Shown here: one piece after another, positions 48,301-60,300 of the stretch | Layout: every line of letters begins with the position of its first letter | How positions within the stretch are numbered: position 1 is the stretch's first letter | Assembly: GCA_947568835.1 (NCBI GenBank) | Contig: OX387607.1 | Coordinates: 7,263,201-7,327,200, forward strand | Length of the DNA: 64,000 nucleotides | DNA from: Protonemura montana | Taxonomy: Eukaryota; Arthropoda; Insecta; Plecoptera; Nemouridae | Direction: 5' to 3' | Position numbers and translations under genes: made by a program | Notes under the pieces: generated by a model | The model's input: only the letters and a program-made list of their open reading frames with translations | Database searches by the model: none | Told to the model about the DNA's origin: nothing

Positions 48301-51300
48301 AGCTTTCAACGACACGGAACTGACCTGTCACATGGCACGAATCACCTGAAACGTCTTCTGCATCGGCCATCAGCCAGCTTGCGGCTCTCTTTCGAAGCTT
48401 CTCTTTCGATCCTCTATAAGGTTTCCAGCTTGCGGCAGCGACAATCCCTACTCATTCATTGTACGTCGTTCTAATACGCCGACATAGAGAGAAGGTATAA
48501 ACTCTAAGGTATAAGACTTAACCGATACTGATAGTAACTCACCATATCACCCTTAAGTATAGGGAGGATTTGCATCTTTAAAAAGCTACTGCTAGACACA
48601 AAAAAAACGTTGCGTCACTGTGCAGAGCCTTTCGTTTCATAGAGGTTGCGTTTTAAAACTCATCTCTAGCACTAGGAGGTTCCATTCTTTGTCTTATGGT
48701 GATGAAGTGAAGAAGAGTGCCTTACAATTAAACCGACGAAAAAAGGAGGTGCATTGATTCACAAGTTTTCAATTGGCAATTAAGAGGATCTTTGTTTGAT
48801 TCGCGTTTATCTTGTTAAGTGTCAACATTTCAATCCATCTCGAGACAAACCATTTAAGTTGAGTCGCCAACTCACATTATTGTCTTACCTCTTCCAGTCC
48901 GGTGAACACATTTAGAATTGGCACTATATTCGACAAAAAGCCCAACCAATAAATTTTGACATTCTTACATTTTTCAGAGGTAAATATTGAATTCTATAAA
49001 TGCGTGAACAAGTTAGAAATCGATGCACCCGAGTCTTTGGGATACACTTTATTATACACATAACACCTAGTGTATGTACCCTCCATCAGTAATATTGCCC
49101 GAAATTTAAACACGCCCTAGTAGACTTCAGTTTTTCTAATCCGTTTGTCCGCTGTGTTGTTGCTTATTGCAGACAGGGCGTAGCGCTGCAGTGCCTGGGT
49201 CGCCATGGCGACGCGCTGGCAGCGTTCAGCTCGGGGTTGGCCCAGGACCCCAAGTCGACCCAGCTACTAGCCGGCCTCGTGGAGACCTCCATCAAGTCGC
49301 CGCTTAGGGGTGAGTCTCTTTTCTATCCAAATGTCTTCGTGGCCGGCCACTACAGGCGTTACCGAGCGGTCGTAGGAAACATTGGTTCTCGTGAGATCAC
49401 CGAAGTTAAGCAACACTACGCCGAGTCAGGTATTGAATGGGTGGCTGTCATAAGACTTATTCTGTTCGGAAGAGAGATAAAGGAATGGAAGCCAGAACAG
49501 CAACTTCATTCGCCTTGTTTGTCAACCTCTCGACATCATGGATTTGTAAAGAGGTCCTATTTATTGAATTTTACCGTCCTTTGGAGGGGACATTACGCAT
49601 GGCTATCCCCATTGCGTTCTTCGACAGGTTTAGGCTACACGTCGGCACAGGTTACCCCTCATCTATTCTAGACTAGGTTAGGTCCATTATCATTCTCATC
49701 ATCACCCACTCATTCAGTGCGCCATCAGACCGGTGCCACAGAACCCGCTGTCAAAATTGTGCGTCGTTAAACTTCACAAATCAATTGCCAGGATTTGAAC
49801 TTTCCATCGCATTGCACATTGTAAACCTTCTGATTGCGGTGATTGGCGTTGATTTGAACTGTATGGCAAGACGCACTGCAATGCGAAGAATCTAATCAGT
49901 GAGTTGGCAACTCTTCGAGCGCACGGCTATTGCTGTTCTGCATCTGCTGCTAGAATTCCCAAGCCTGTCAGCCAGTAGAATGGTTGATTTGTGGTGTTTA
50001 ACGACGCTCTGTCCGATAACGGGCCTGTAATACTGGTCTTAAGGCGTTGGAAAATGAGAGGGTGATAATGAGGATGTTGCTGAACCTAACCAAAACTAGA
50101 AAGGAGGAGAGGACGAGGAAACTCTTGCTGGCAAGTAGCATGGCGTCCTTCTTACCCTGAACCCTTTTCAGGTGTGGTTAGATCGTGTGACCATAAATTG
50201 GGTACCACACCCTCGGCAACGAGTGACCAAAAAAGGTGCATCCCCAGAATCTATCTCAGTTTGAAAACGTATCACCACTTGTATCCGTTATAGATTCTAA
50301 AACAATGAGCAGACTAATAAGCCCGTCACACTATGCTTTTCGCTAGGGTAGTAAAACCTTAGAGAAAATAATACGGGTTATTATTTTCTCTAAGGTAAAA
50401 CCTTTAATGATACGACCATTGGGTCAGAGTCTCAGCGCTTATATTGAACTGTCTTTGCGAAAATTACTGACCGATAACTACTGTATCTACGAAAGCGGTT
50501 CTCGCTAAGAGATGGAGTCACTCATTGCGAGTATTAAAAAAGTAAAGTTCTACATTTCTAGTAGAAAACTTGCATTTGAGACGAATTCGGATTTTTTTAA
50601 TGCTAAATTGGAATCGCGTTTGGCTAAAACACAGATAATTTTTATTTGTTGATTTATGCTAACCACAAGTTCACAACTATAATCATTGATATGCCTGCAT
50701 CGATATGTAAAAAGGATGGTCGCAAGCGCCATCGGTTGGCACCTACCGTTACCACCTTTATGAGGCGTTTTGGTAAAACATTTAACCGTTTTAAAATTAG
50801 CGCTGCATGACTTAAGCTGGATACAAATCCAATCGGGAAGTTCAGTTAGTGAGAGAAAACAATTTGAGGGACAGTGATTCAAGTTTTGTGCTTATTTTGT
50901 AAAAGAAAAGAAATTGATATGCCTCCATTTTATTATTATGAACACCATAACCGTCTCAAAAATTGATGTCCAAACGGGGATCAATTTTTGAGACAGTTAT
51001 AGTGTTCATAATAATACAATACCCCGCGCATTGCAAGTGTTTACAATTTGAATAAGATTTCATCTAAGAATATGCCCCCTATTGGAGTGAGAAGCTAAAA
51101 CCTTTCGTTCCTCTTGGTTTCGACCGTATAAAAATTCCCTTGCACCCCTTTCACACAAAACTTTTACCCCCTCTTTTCTAACAAATCTGTGCCTTGTTTA
51201 GCCACGCTGGAACCAACGTTCGCTCAACTGGAGGCGATGAATCTGGACAAGTCTCCCTTCGTTATCATCTCGGTGGTCGGCCAAGAGCTACTCGGCGTCG

Positions 51301-54300
51301 GTCAGTACTCAGCCGCCGTCGTCGTCCTCGACGCCGCACTGCGCATCGGCACTTGTAGTCTAAAGCTGCGCGGCTCAGTCTTCTCGGCGCTGTCCTCCGC
51401 CTATTGGGCTCTCAACTCCCTCGACAAGGTGAGACAATGGAATGATAGGACCCGCATGGCTCGATCGCCACGGACTTGGGCCGTTTCGGTGAACGCGAAA
51501 AGACGCTTCCTGCTTCGACGAATAGGTACCTACCAAGAAATGCTAGCCCAGTGTAAAGCTCGCATTTTTGTTGGTTATTTTGTGAACAGATGAAGCCCTG
51601 AAAGATTCCTATTCAAATATTTCGTTTTTGTTTATTTTTTCAATTCCTATGTTTTTTTAATAACTTACAAATATTAGGTACTTCCCGGGACTAAACATTA
51701 AGAAAAATTTAAAAATTTAAATGAAAAAATAAAATGCCGTTTTTTTCTATACCTACATGAGAATGAAGCCCCAAATGCTATTGGCTTGTGCATGCCCAAA
51801 ATTGACAGATTTTCAAAGACGTCAGAAAAAACGGTCTTGACTTATTTTGGAAAACTCTTGAGATTGTAATGTAGTATGCAGGTGGGCGAATGAATTCATA
51901 CTTCTGGTCAATTGATAAACTTTCTGACAGACGTTGACGATAGGTTAGGTTAGGTTAGGTTAGGTTAGGTTAGGTTAGGTTAGGTTAGGTTAGGTTAGGT
52001 TGGGTTAGGTTGGGTTAGTTTAGCCATTGAGGTCGAGCTGAAAGCATTTGCTTGTAACTAAAGTGTCATAAAAGACTGCTAAAAACCACCCAAATACCGA
52101 GTGAAAAGCTAAGAATATTGCTTATCTAACGCCTCCCTCTGTTTCTTTCTCTCAGGCGATCAGCTACATGCAACAGGATCTGGCGGTGGCGAAGAGTTTG
52201 GGTGACATAGCGGGCGAGTGCCGCGCGCACGGGAACCTGGGCTCGGCGTTCTTCAGCAAGGGAAGCTACAAAGAGGCGCTTACTTCCCACCGCTACCAGC
52301 TCGTCTTGGCGATGAAGTGCAAGGACACGCATGTCGCTGCCACGGCACTCACAAGTCTCGGTAAGTGCCAGGTCGGCGTGGTCGCGATCTTAGAAAAACC
52401 TTCATGGTACATGTAACATACCTCATGTCTATATGTAGCGTATAGCGTTTTCTAGCGTTTTCTTTAATGTTGGTGTTACTGCTATTGTCGCGTCCATTTT
52501 GTTTGTGAATCTCGTCTTCTCTCGTGCATTTGTTATCTCGTTGATGACTTCTTCGACTAACTTTGGAATATCTAGGCGCGGTTTTCGACTATACCCGCGG
52601 TAACTTAAGAAAGCAGATTTTAGACGCTCTGTCAGGCGATCTCAGCATCTCCATGGGTAGCAAAAGTTTAATCTATCATTGAATCTCATTCAATTACTTG
52701 TTGATTTTTCCAAAGTTAGGAACGAAAATTACTGCTATCTAAGAAACATTTGAGCACACATAATATTTATACATTTAAAAAAATTAGAGATTATTAAAAT
52801 TTCCAAGCTCCCCAATCTACTGCGCGTAATTTCGATCATTGTACAAACCTCCAACTAAAACCTAGCTGTTAAAATTTTCCGATGTTGAAATTAATGGAAC
52901 TCAATACGGATTGTACCATTTCGGGTCGGGAAGGTAGCACGATATCATTAGAATATTCACGAGGAATGATTAATGAAGATGCGTCTTAAAGCTGGCAATC
53001 TACAAATCCAACATGCGATTTTGTTTGTAAAGTTGGCATGCGAATATTTGCAGTTGAAGTTTACTGTGCTTTATTGAAGAATGCATCTGTAATCAAAGTA
53101 TTAAAATTTCCAATAGAAAAGAACGTGCTAAATTTTATTTGAAAGGGTCGTGTTTGCGTCAATTAAACTATTTTTTTTTTAGGAATTAATAGCGGTGGAA
53201 CGTTAGAGAAAATGATGGGGAGAGTAGTTTTATTTTTGCCGAAGCCATGTGATAACCATTTGTCTTATACACTCACGGTTCCTAATGCAATCCTCGAAAA
53301 AATATTTGTCATCTGCGGTTTTTCAATGTTAAGTACAAAATAAATCATAAAAAAAAAACAATTTGAAAAATCCATAGATATGTGTCTAAACATTTGGTCA
53401 GTCCAGAAGTGGATTCCAAGTGTCGGGATCACCGTCGCACACTTAGCACTTAGCTAATCATGAATGCATTAATTTCAGGACTAGATCCACCTTGTAAAAA
53501 TGGCCGACTCACATTTTAAGAACAACAAAAATAACTATCTTAGAAAAATTTGAATACAATGATTTAATGTTGCAAGAACTAGGCGTATACATATAAGATC
53601 GTTCATATTTTTCTCAAGTAATTTTTATTCTGAAAATACTATATAATATTATTCTTCTAAGAAATTCCCGCATTTATACCCGACGATGATCTTAAATGAT
53701 GTTGACGCTCGCTTGTGCCGCACAGCTGTCACATTATTTTTTAAATTCAACTCAATGGACGACCGTAAACTCCCGGAATTACCTCGTGGGACCATTCTCC
53801 AAGATGCGATTTTGTCCGCGATACTCTCGCGTAATGATGAAAATTGCCGCAATAAATCAGAACTTTACTTCCATCTTCACGAGTGAGTTGGCACACCCAG
53901 AAATTTATATCGCCACATTATTTATAGCCATTTCTACGGACATTTCCTATCGCATACAATTTAAAAATGTTGTAGCACCAACAGATCCCTTCAGAAGCTG
54001 ATTAAATTTATCAGCAATTCTTTCCCCTCAGCACTGCACAATATAGTAATTGAAAAGCACCTCCTTTAAAAGTGTGTGTTCATTTACGAATTTCTTGAAT
54101 TGCATCTATTTGCTCGTTTTGCCGCGGGGCGCAATAAAAATAATAACTAGTATTTAACTGCCCTAATAAAATATAGGGGGCTCGTAAATACAGTGCGCGT
54201 GGTGGACTGCATTCCTTGAGACCTTCCAGCGATTTGCTCTGCTCGCACATGGAAGAAACCAATACCAGAAGCAGGAATCGGCTCATTATCCTTATGGCCG

Positions 54301-57300
54301 ATCGCAGAGCTAAGGGGATGCGTTTAAAAAAACTCTTTGGGTCACAACATGACGCAATGCCTAATTGATTCGATGTGCATTTCTTTGGTAGAAATCCCAA
54401 AATACTTGAGAATCTGAATTCTTGAAGTCTTAAGATTTTCCATTCTTCTCAACGGTCCACTATAATTTCAGGAACGATTTGAGTGGAATAACTTTGAATT
54501 TCTTTTCATAATAATCGGACGTATCTACTTAAAATGATGATTTAACGCAGCATAAGCAGTCCTAATTTTGATATTATTATGCACATTAATTTTGTTAAAA
54601 AAATGTAGCTACCTAAAGTGATATCATGCAGAAAGATCAGATGCCTACAGTGGTATTAAGATGAGAAAAATGCTCTGGCATTATATTCATGCATTTACTG
54701 TAGTAGGTAGTACTTGGATTTTATTGAGATTGTTTTTGGGCTTGTAACCTTAGATTTGAAATTTAATATTGTAAATGTCCAAGAAAATGTCAAGAGTGCA
54801 TTCTTCCCTTGTCAAAAGGTTGTTTGTTTTTCGTTATTGGCGCTTGGATTCCAGTTTACAATAATCTCAGAGAGCAATACCACAAGCCCGTCTCTCGACC
54901 AATGAGAGAGCATAGCCGACAACACTTTCCTGACCCCCAATACGCGAACAAGGCCGACACATGTTTGCTTTCCGCTTAAATAATTTGGCGTGCCACTAGG
55001 TAGTCTAAAATGAAGGTGTTGTAACCCGGTGCCGCTAGCCTATCTTTATAGAAGATCAATAAGGGACGGCCGGATCCTCCATGGTAATCCACGTAGGCGA
55101 GAAATTTGTTATTTTCGTCATCACGATGGTAATTGCCAATTGGTAACCTGACTTAAAGAAATGCTGCTTAACTTCGATGACCTCACGAGAACCGGTGAAA
55201 CCTTTAAATGAGCCATAACGCATCTCTTCGTACCAATGGAGTGCGTTTCACGATCATCATGCTTTGAACCAACAGGTCACGTGTACACCGCCATCGGCGA
55301 CTATCCCAACGCGTTGGCGTCCCACAAGCAGTGCGTCCAGCTGGTGAAACAAATGGGAGATCGGCTCCAGGAGGCGCGCGAGATCGGCAACGTCGGCGCC
55401 GTCTACCTGGCCATGGGGGAGTTCGAGAGCGCAGTTGATTGTCACACGCAGCATCTGCGTCTGGCGAGACGTCTGGGCAATCAGGTGGAAGAGGCGCGTG
55501 CGTACAGTAACTTGGGTGAGTTGATATAATCGTTGATAATCATGCGAAGGAGTTGTCGTTCCCAGTTGAATGATGTCAGAAAGCAGAGAACGATTCGGTC
55601 AGCCTTGCTAGTCAAGACTTACAAATCAGGGCGTAACGTCCCCCTTCCAAAGGACGGTACAACTCAAACGATAGTATTCCTCTACAAAACCATTCTGTCT
55701 AGCTAGAGGTTGACGTGCTTCCAGAACCTCTCTCCTGAACAGAACTGGTCATGAGTCAATAACTGACCAAGTGTAGTGTTAGATACTTAACTTCAGTGAT
55801 CACAGGAGAACCGGTGTTTTAAACACGCCAAGACGTTTGGTCGTAAACGAGCGTTGAGCCATGGCTTATCAGAGACGTTCCATATCAAGTGCCCACACTC
55901 AAAACCTTCATTATCTCAGAATTTGACGAAATTTTCAGGAGGTTTAGAACACCGAAAATAATAACCCCCCTTTCCAATTTTTTTTTGCCGTACGCCTAGT
56001 GGTTTTCCCGTGGCAGGGGACGGAAAAACCAAATATTTTACTTTTTGCCCCCCACGGCCATTCACTATATATTCACTCTAGCGTTTGAACAAATAACTTT
56101 AAACGGATGGGACTAGTTCTTAAATGATAATCGTGCTTTAATTAACAAGAAATAATACATTAATTGGTTACTTATCAAGTTTAGGGGTGGAATAAATCCA
56201 CCGTTAAATTTCAACTCTTAGAATAACTCGAGAAGCAATTTTTTTCTCAACGTTTTTTTTTCAAGCATCTCCTGCTTATTATCTCTTCATAAAAAAAAAA
56301 TAATAATAAAATGTGCCAGGAAATTGGTGAGTTTTCCGGAAAAATGAAAAATAAAATCCTTTGTACCGGCCGGCACCGCAGAAACACGAGTTAAAGAGTC
56401 CGTGATTTTTCCCGTAGTACCTCGACATTGTCATCTCACGAAACAATTTTGGAAGTCCTAGCTATAAAATTGATTGAGACATCAATTTTCAAAAACTCTT
56501 TTTAATCTAAAGAAGTTTCTGGTTTTAAATAGATTGTCAGTTGCACAAAAAATTGTCCATTGTACTAATGAAAAAAATTGATAAAGCCTAAAACATGCAG
56601 ATTTCAAATATGCGTGTTTCGTCGCGATCGGACAAACGATGTAGATGCAGGTTAGTTCAAGGTAAACGCTTGCGAGGCACAACTTTTCGGGCTCATCGAA
56701 GCCGTGAAAATGCATATTGCATAAATTCAGGCTGATGCTAGTGCCTGCTTGCTAGTGGTAAATATCTGATACCAGCTACTTCGAGCGCGACCTTGCACTC
56801 TTTCATGAGGCAAGAGAGTCTGCACATGGTCTTATCGCTGTAATCCTCGACTGTAATTTTTTAAATTCCCTCATGAATGAGCTGAGATTTGTAAACATAG
56901 CGCGCGATAAGAATGATTTGCCTACCAGACTTCAATTCCACATTAGTACTTTGCTATTATCGTATTATTTTGCGAAGGAGCGGGAGCAGTTAGAAATGTA
57001 TTTCATTCGGGTTCTCTAATATTAGTGATTGACTTAATGGCGCTACATATTCTTGTAGCTACATATTATTTATTGACAGATGCCAACATGGTACTCAGAC
57101 CATCACACGCCATTCAAGGATATACAATCTTCAAACCATGTACAGTCTTACGTATAATTAGCCAATTACCAGATTACCAATTTACCTGAATAAAAGTTCT
57201 TGCGATTGCGTTGAGTGCTTAATAGAGGGATTGGATTTTACCGCATTGGCATGTGCGTAAGATTCTGGACATTTTTACCAGCGGCCTCTTCACGAGGTTT

Positions 57301-60300
57301 TTTTCCCTCGGTCAAAATTGACTCTAAAGTTCGTTCAAAAACGATCATCAGTTATGAGTCGATGCAGTTACGATAGTAATCACCAAAGAATTGAAATCAA
57401 GAAATTAATCGATTTTAAATTATTAATTTTTATCTCCTCTAAGAATTTTGCTGAGTATTTTATTGCCTCGCTTCAAGCGCAGAGCAATAAAAACATCAGT
57501 CCTGCGATAAGAAGTCTTAGCGAATAGCTACGACTCATTTGCAAGGATACGAGAAATCATTATTTTACAGCGCGCGGACGCACTTGGCGTTCCGCATTTC
57601 TTGTGCTAGAAAATCGATTAAAACTGATTTGAAATCTGGATGAAATTACGAACTCAACGATGTCAAGAAAATAACGAAATTCCCACTTTAGTAGGTATAT
57701 TTTTTTGTTGCAATGATCGGGGAATTACTTGATAAATAATATGCCTTCGAGTGCGATAAGCCTGGTAGTATTTACAACATGATGTAATTTTGCTCCTTGG
57801 CTAGACTGCATTCTAGCAGTGGAATAAGAGGCAAAGTGCATGTGAGCAGAATAGTTCGACCTTTTCAATAATTTGCGACTGGCGAAAGACAGGAGCTTGC
57901 GAAATGAACGATCTTTGGTTTTTCCATCCCCTGTCACGTGCAAACCACTAGGCGTATGGCAAACACATTTAAAAACGGGGTGTTTTTTTATATTTCCGAT
58001 GTTCTAAACCTCCTGGAAATTTCGTCAAATTCTGAGATAGTGAAGGTTTTGAGTGTGGGCACTTGATATAAAATGACCCAACAGTATTGTCTCGAAAGTA
58101 AACACAAAATGAGACGCGCTCGTTGTGGGAATCCGGGACCGGAACCGTTATCGATTTTGGTTTAGATCCCTGGATGAGATCCTTTTGGTTGTACCTTAGA
58201 GAAAATAATACGGTGTGATGCCAAAGAAGGTCCAGAAAGTTGACAGAAACTTTAACACAGACTGTACGGCTCTACCCTACCCGTATTATTTTCTCTAAGG
58301 TTGTACCTTTACCTTTACCCAAGTGCTGAAAAGTTGGTTCTTTCGCTCTTTCTCCAGGTTCGTCACATCACTATCGCCGCAACTTCAGTCAGGCGATAGC
58401 CTTCCACGAAAACGTACTGCGCATTGCGCAGGTGCTGGGCGACCGCGCTGTCGAGGCGCGCGCATACGCTGGTCTAGGCCACGCTGCGCGATGCGCGGGC
58501 GACTACTCGCAGGTAATTAGCACCGCCTTTCGTCTTCAGCTTCTTTATGGCAGCCTTTAACTCATCATTCCCAGAAGCCAGAAACACTGAAAATTTGCCA
58601 AGAGGACTGAACTTGAAAGCCCTGTCTAGTGAATCACGCAAATGATTCACACCAAAGCCCTTGCAGGTCATGACCAAAACCAACCAACCACAAAGCAGTC
58701 TGATTTTGTTTACATGTTAATCATTCTCTGGTTGAGCCGGGTGAACTTTGGCCACTAAAAATTAAGTTTATGAGATTGACGACTACAGGCGGCTTTTCTT
58801 TCCGATTCTGACACTTTTCTCACAGTTTATTGAGACAAGAGACATCATGTTTGCTATTATTAATATGACCAAACTAGTCTGATCATATTTCACTGCGAGG
58901 AACATGTGAATTGCTGCACAGGTGGCCAGTATTAAATTATAGTGGTTACCAATTCTTAATGTGGTCTTGTACTGACGAAGCATCGCGTAACTTGAGCAAA
59001 CAGTATACAAGCCAAAAATTAGGGTAACATCGGGCTTGTCACTTATTGCATGAGGCCGTATTAAGCTCCATTTAGAACTTACATTTTCTATAAGACAGAC
59101 AATATGAACCAGCGTCTCTACTCTCTAACGTGGTCCCCATGGTTGTGCAGGCCAAACGTTGGCACGAGCGCCAGCTGGACATGGCGCTGACTTCACGAGA
59201 CAAAGTCGGCGAGGGACGCGCATGCTCGAACCTGGGCATCGTCTATCAACTGCTGGGGGAACACGACGCGGCTCTCAAACTGCATCAGGCGCATCTCAAT
59301 ATCGCGCGTGCGCTCCAGGACCGCGCCGGCATGGGCCGAGCCTACGGGAACATCGGCAATGCTCACAGCGCTATGGGCTTCTATGAGCAGGTGAGAGCAC
59401 GTCGATTTCTGAATATAGATGTTTTCTGGGTCGCTTTAGACCCCTAAACACTGTTCAGTGCAGATTCCAGGCTCTTAGCTAAGCAGATTTTGGACCAAAA
59501 TAAACCCCCAGAGTGAAATTCAGAGATCCTTCATCTCCCGTTACAAACGATCACCAATAATGTGGATATCAAAAACTGTTCCCTTATATTTAAAATAGAT
59601 TCGTTCCCTAACATTCCCTTGGGAACATAACCAACAGCGAATTGAAACTGGGAAGTACCTACCCAAAAATAAGAGCAATCAATAGGAATTGCCAATCTGA
59701 CAAATGTAGTGCAAATTAATGCATGGGCTAAAAATATGTAGCCGCCATCGTGCTGTTTTTACCGACCCTGGGTAAGAAAAAACGAGGAAAACTGGGAAAG
59801 AAGAAGTCTAGGAAACACTTTCGCTTGTCGTTTTCCTTTACCTTAAATCAACAGAAACTTACCACAACAAATCTCTCCCTCTGAAAGGCCATCAAGTACC
59901 ACAAACAAGAACTGACTATATCTAAAGAAGTAAACGACCGCAGTTCAGAAGCGTCCACGCACGGCAACCTCGCGGTCGCGTACCAAGCACTAGGCGCCCA
60001 CGAGATGGCATTGCAGCACTATCGCGCCCATCTGGGCACTGCGCGCGAGCTCAAAGACACTGCCGGGGAGGCGTGCGCCCTCCTCAACCTTGGCAACTGC
60101 CACTCGTCGCGCGCCGAGTTCGGTCAAGCGGTGCCTTTCTACGAGAACTACCTGATGCTGTCGCAAGAACTGCACGACATCGAGGGCGAGAGCAAAGCGT
60201 GTCACTTCCTTGGATACGCGCACTATTGTCTGGGGAATTTCCGTGAGGCGGTGCGCTATTACGACCAGGATCTGGCGCTTGCTAAGGATCTCCAGGACAA

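Larger units (their letters stand above)
50126..51201 (+). other. TTC28 intron remainder before exon 51202
   Basis: After the SINE pair, this stretch contains the 39-bp inverted-repeat element and the 41-bp foldback, and otherwise unremarkable AT-rich DNA. Thus four independent repeat insertions lie in the one intron 49310-51201. Confidence 0.7.
55885..58066. mobile_element. 2.18-kb non-autonomous DNA transposon with about 150-bp terminal inverted repeats
   Basis: The left end (55885 to about 56033) and right end (about 57914 to 58066) are inverted copies: both start TCAAGTGCCCACACTCAAAA, continue through 'TCTCAGAATTTGACGAAATT' and 'AGGAGGTTTAGAACA', and share 'ACGCCTAGTGGTTT' about 110 bp in. 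The outermost 45 bp are almost identical. Both ends are bordered by TA, compatible with a TA target duplication. The 1.9-kb interior is AT-rich and shows no transposase frame. It fills most of TTC28 intron 55516-58357. Confidence 0.85.

Noticed and set aside
49338-49450. Possible 5S rRNA gene
   Set aside because: Too diverged, followed by a shared non-5S body and CGTTAAAC end, and present in several truncated copies; a SINE explains it.
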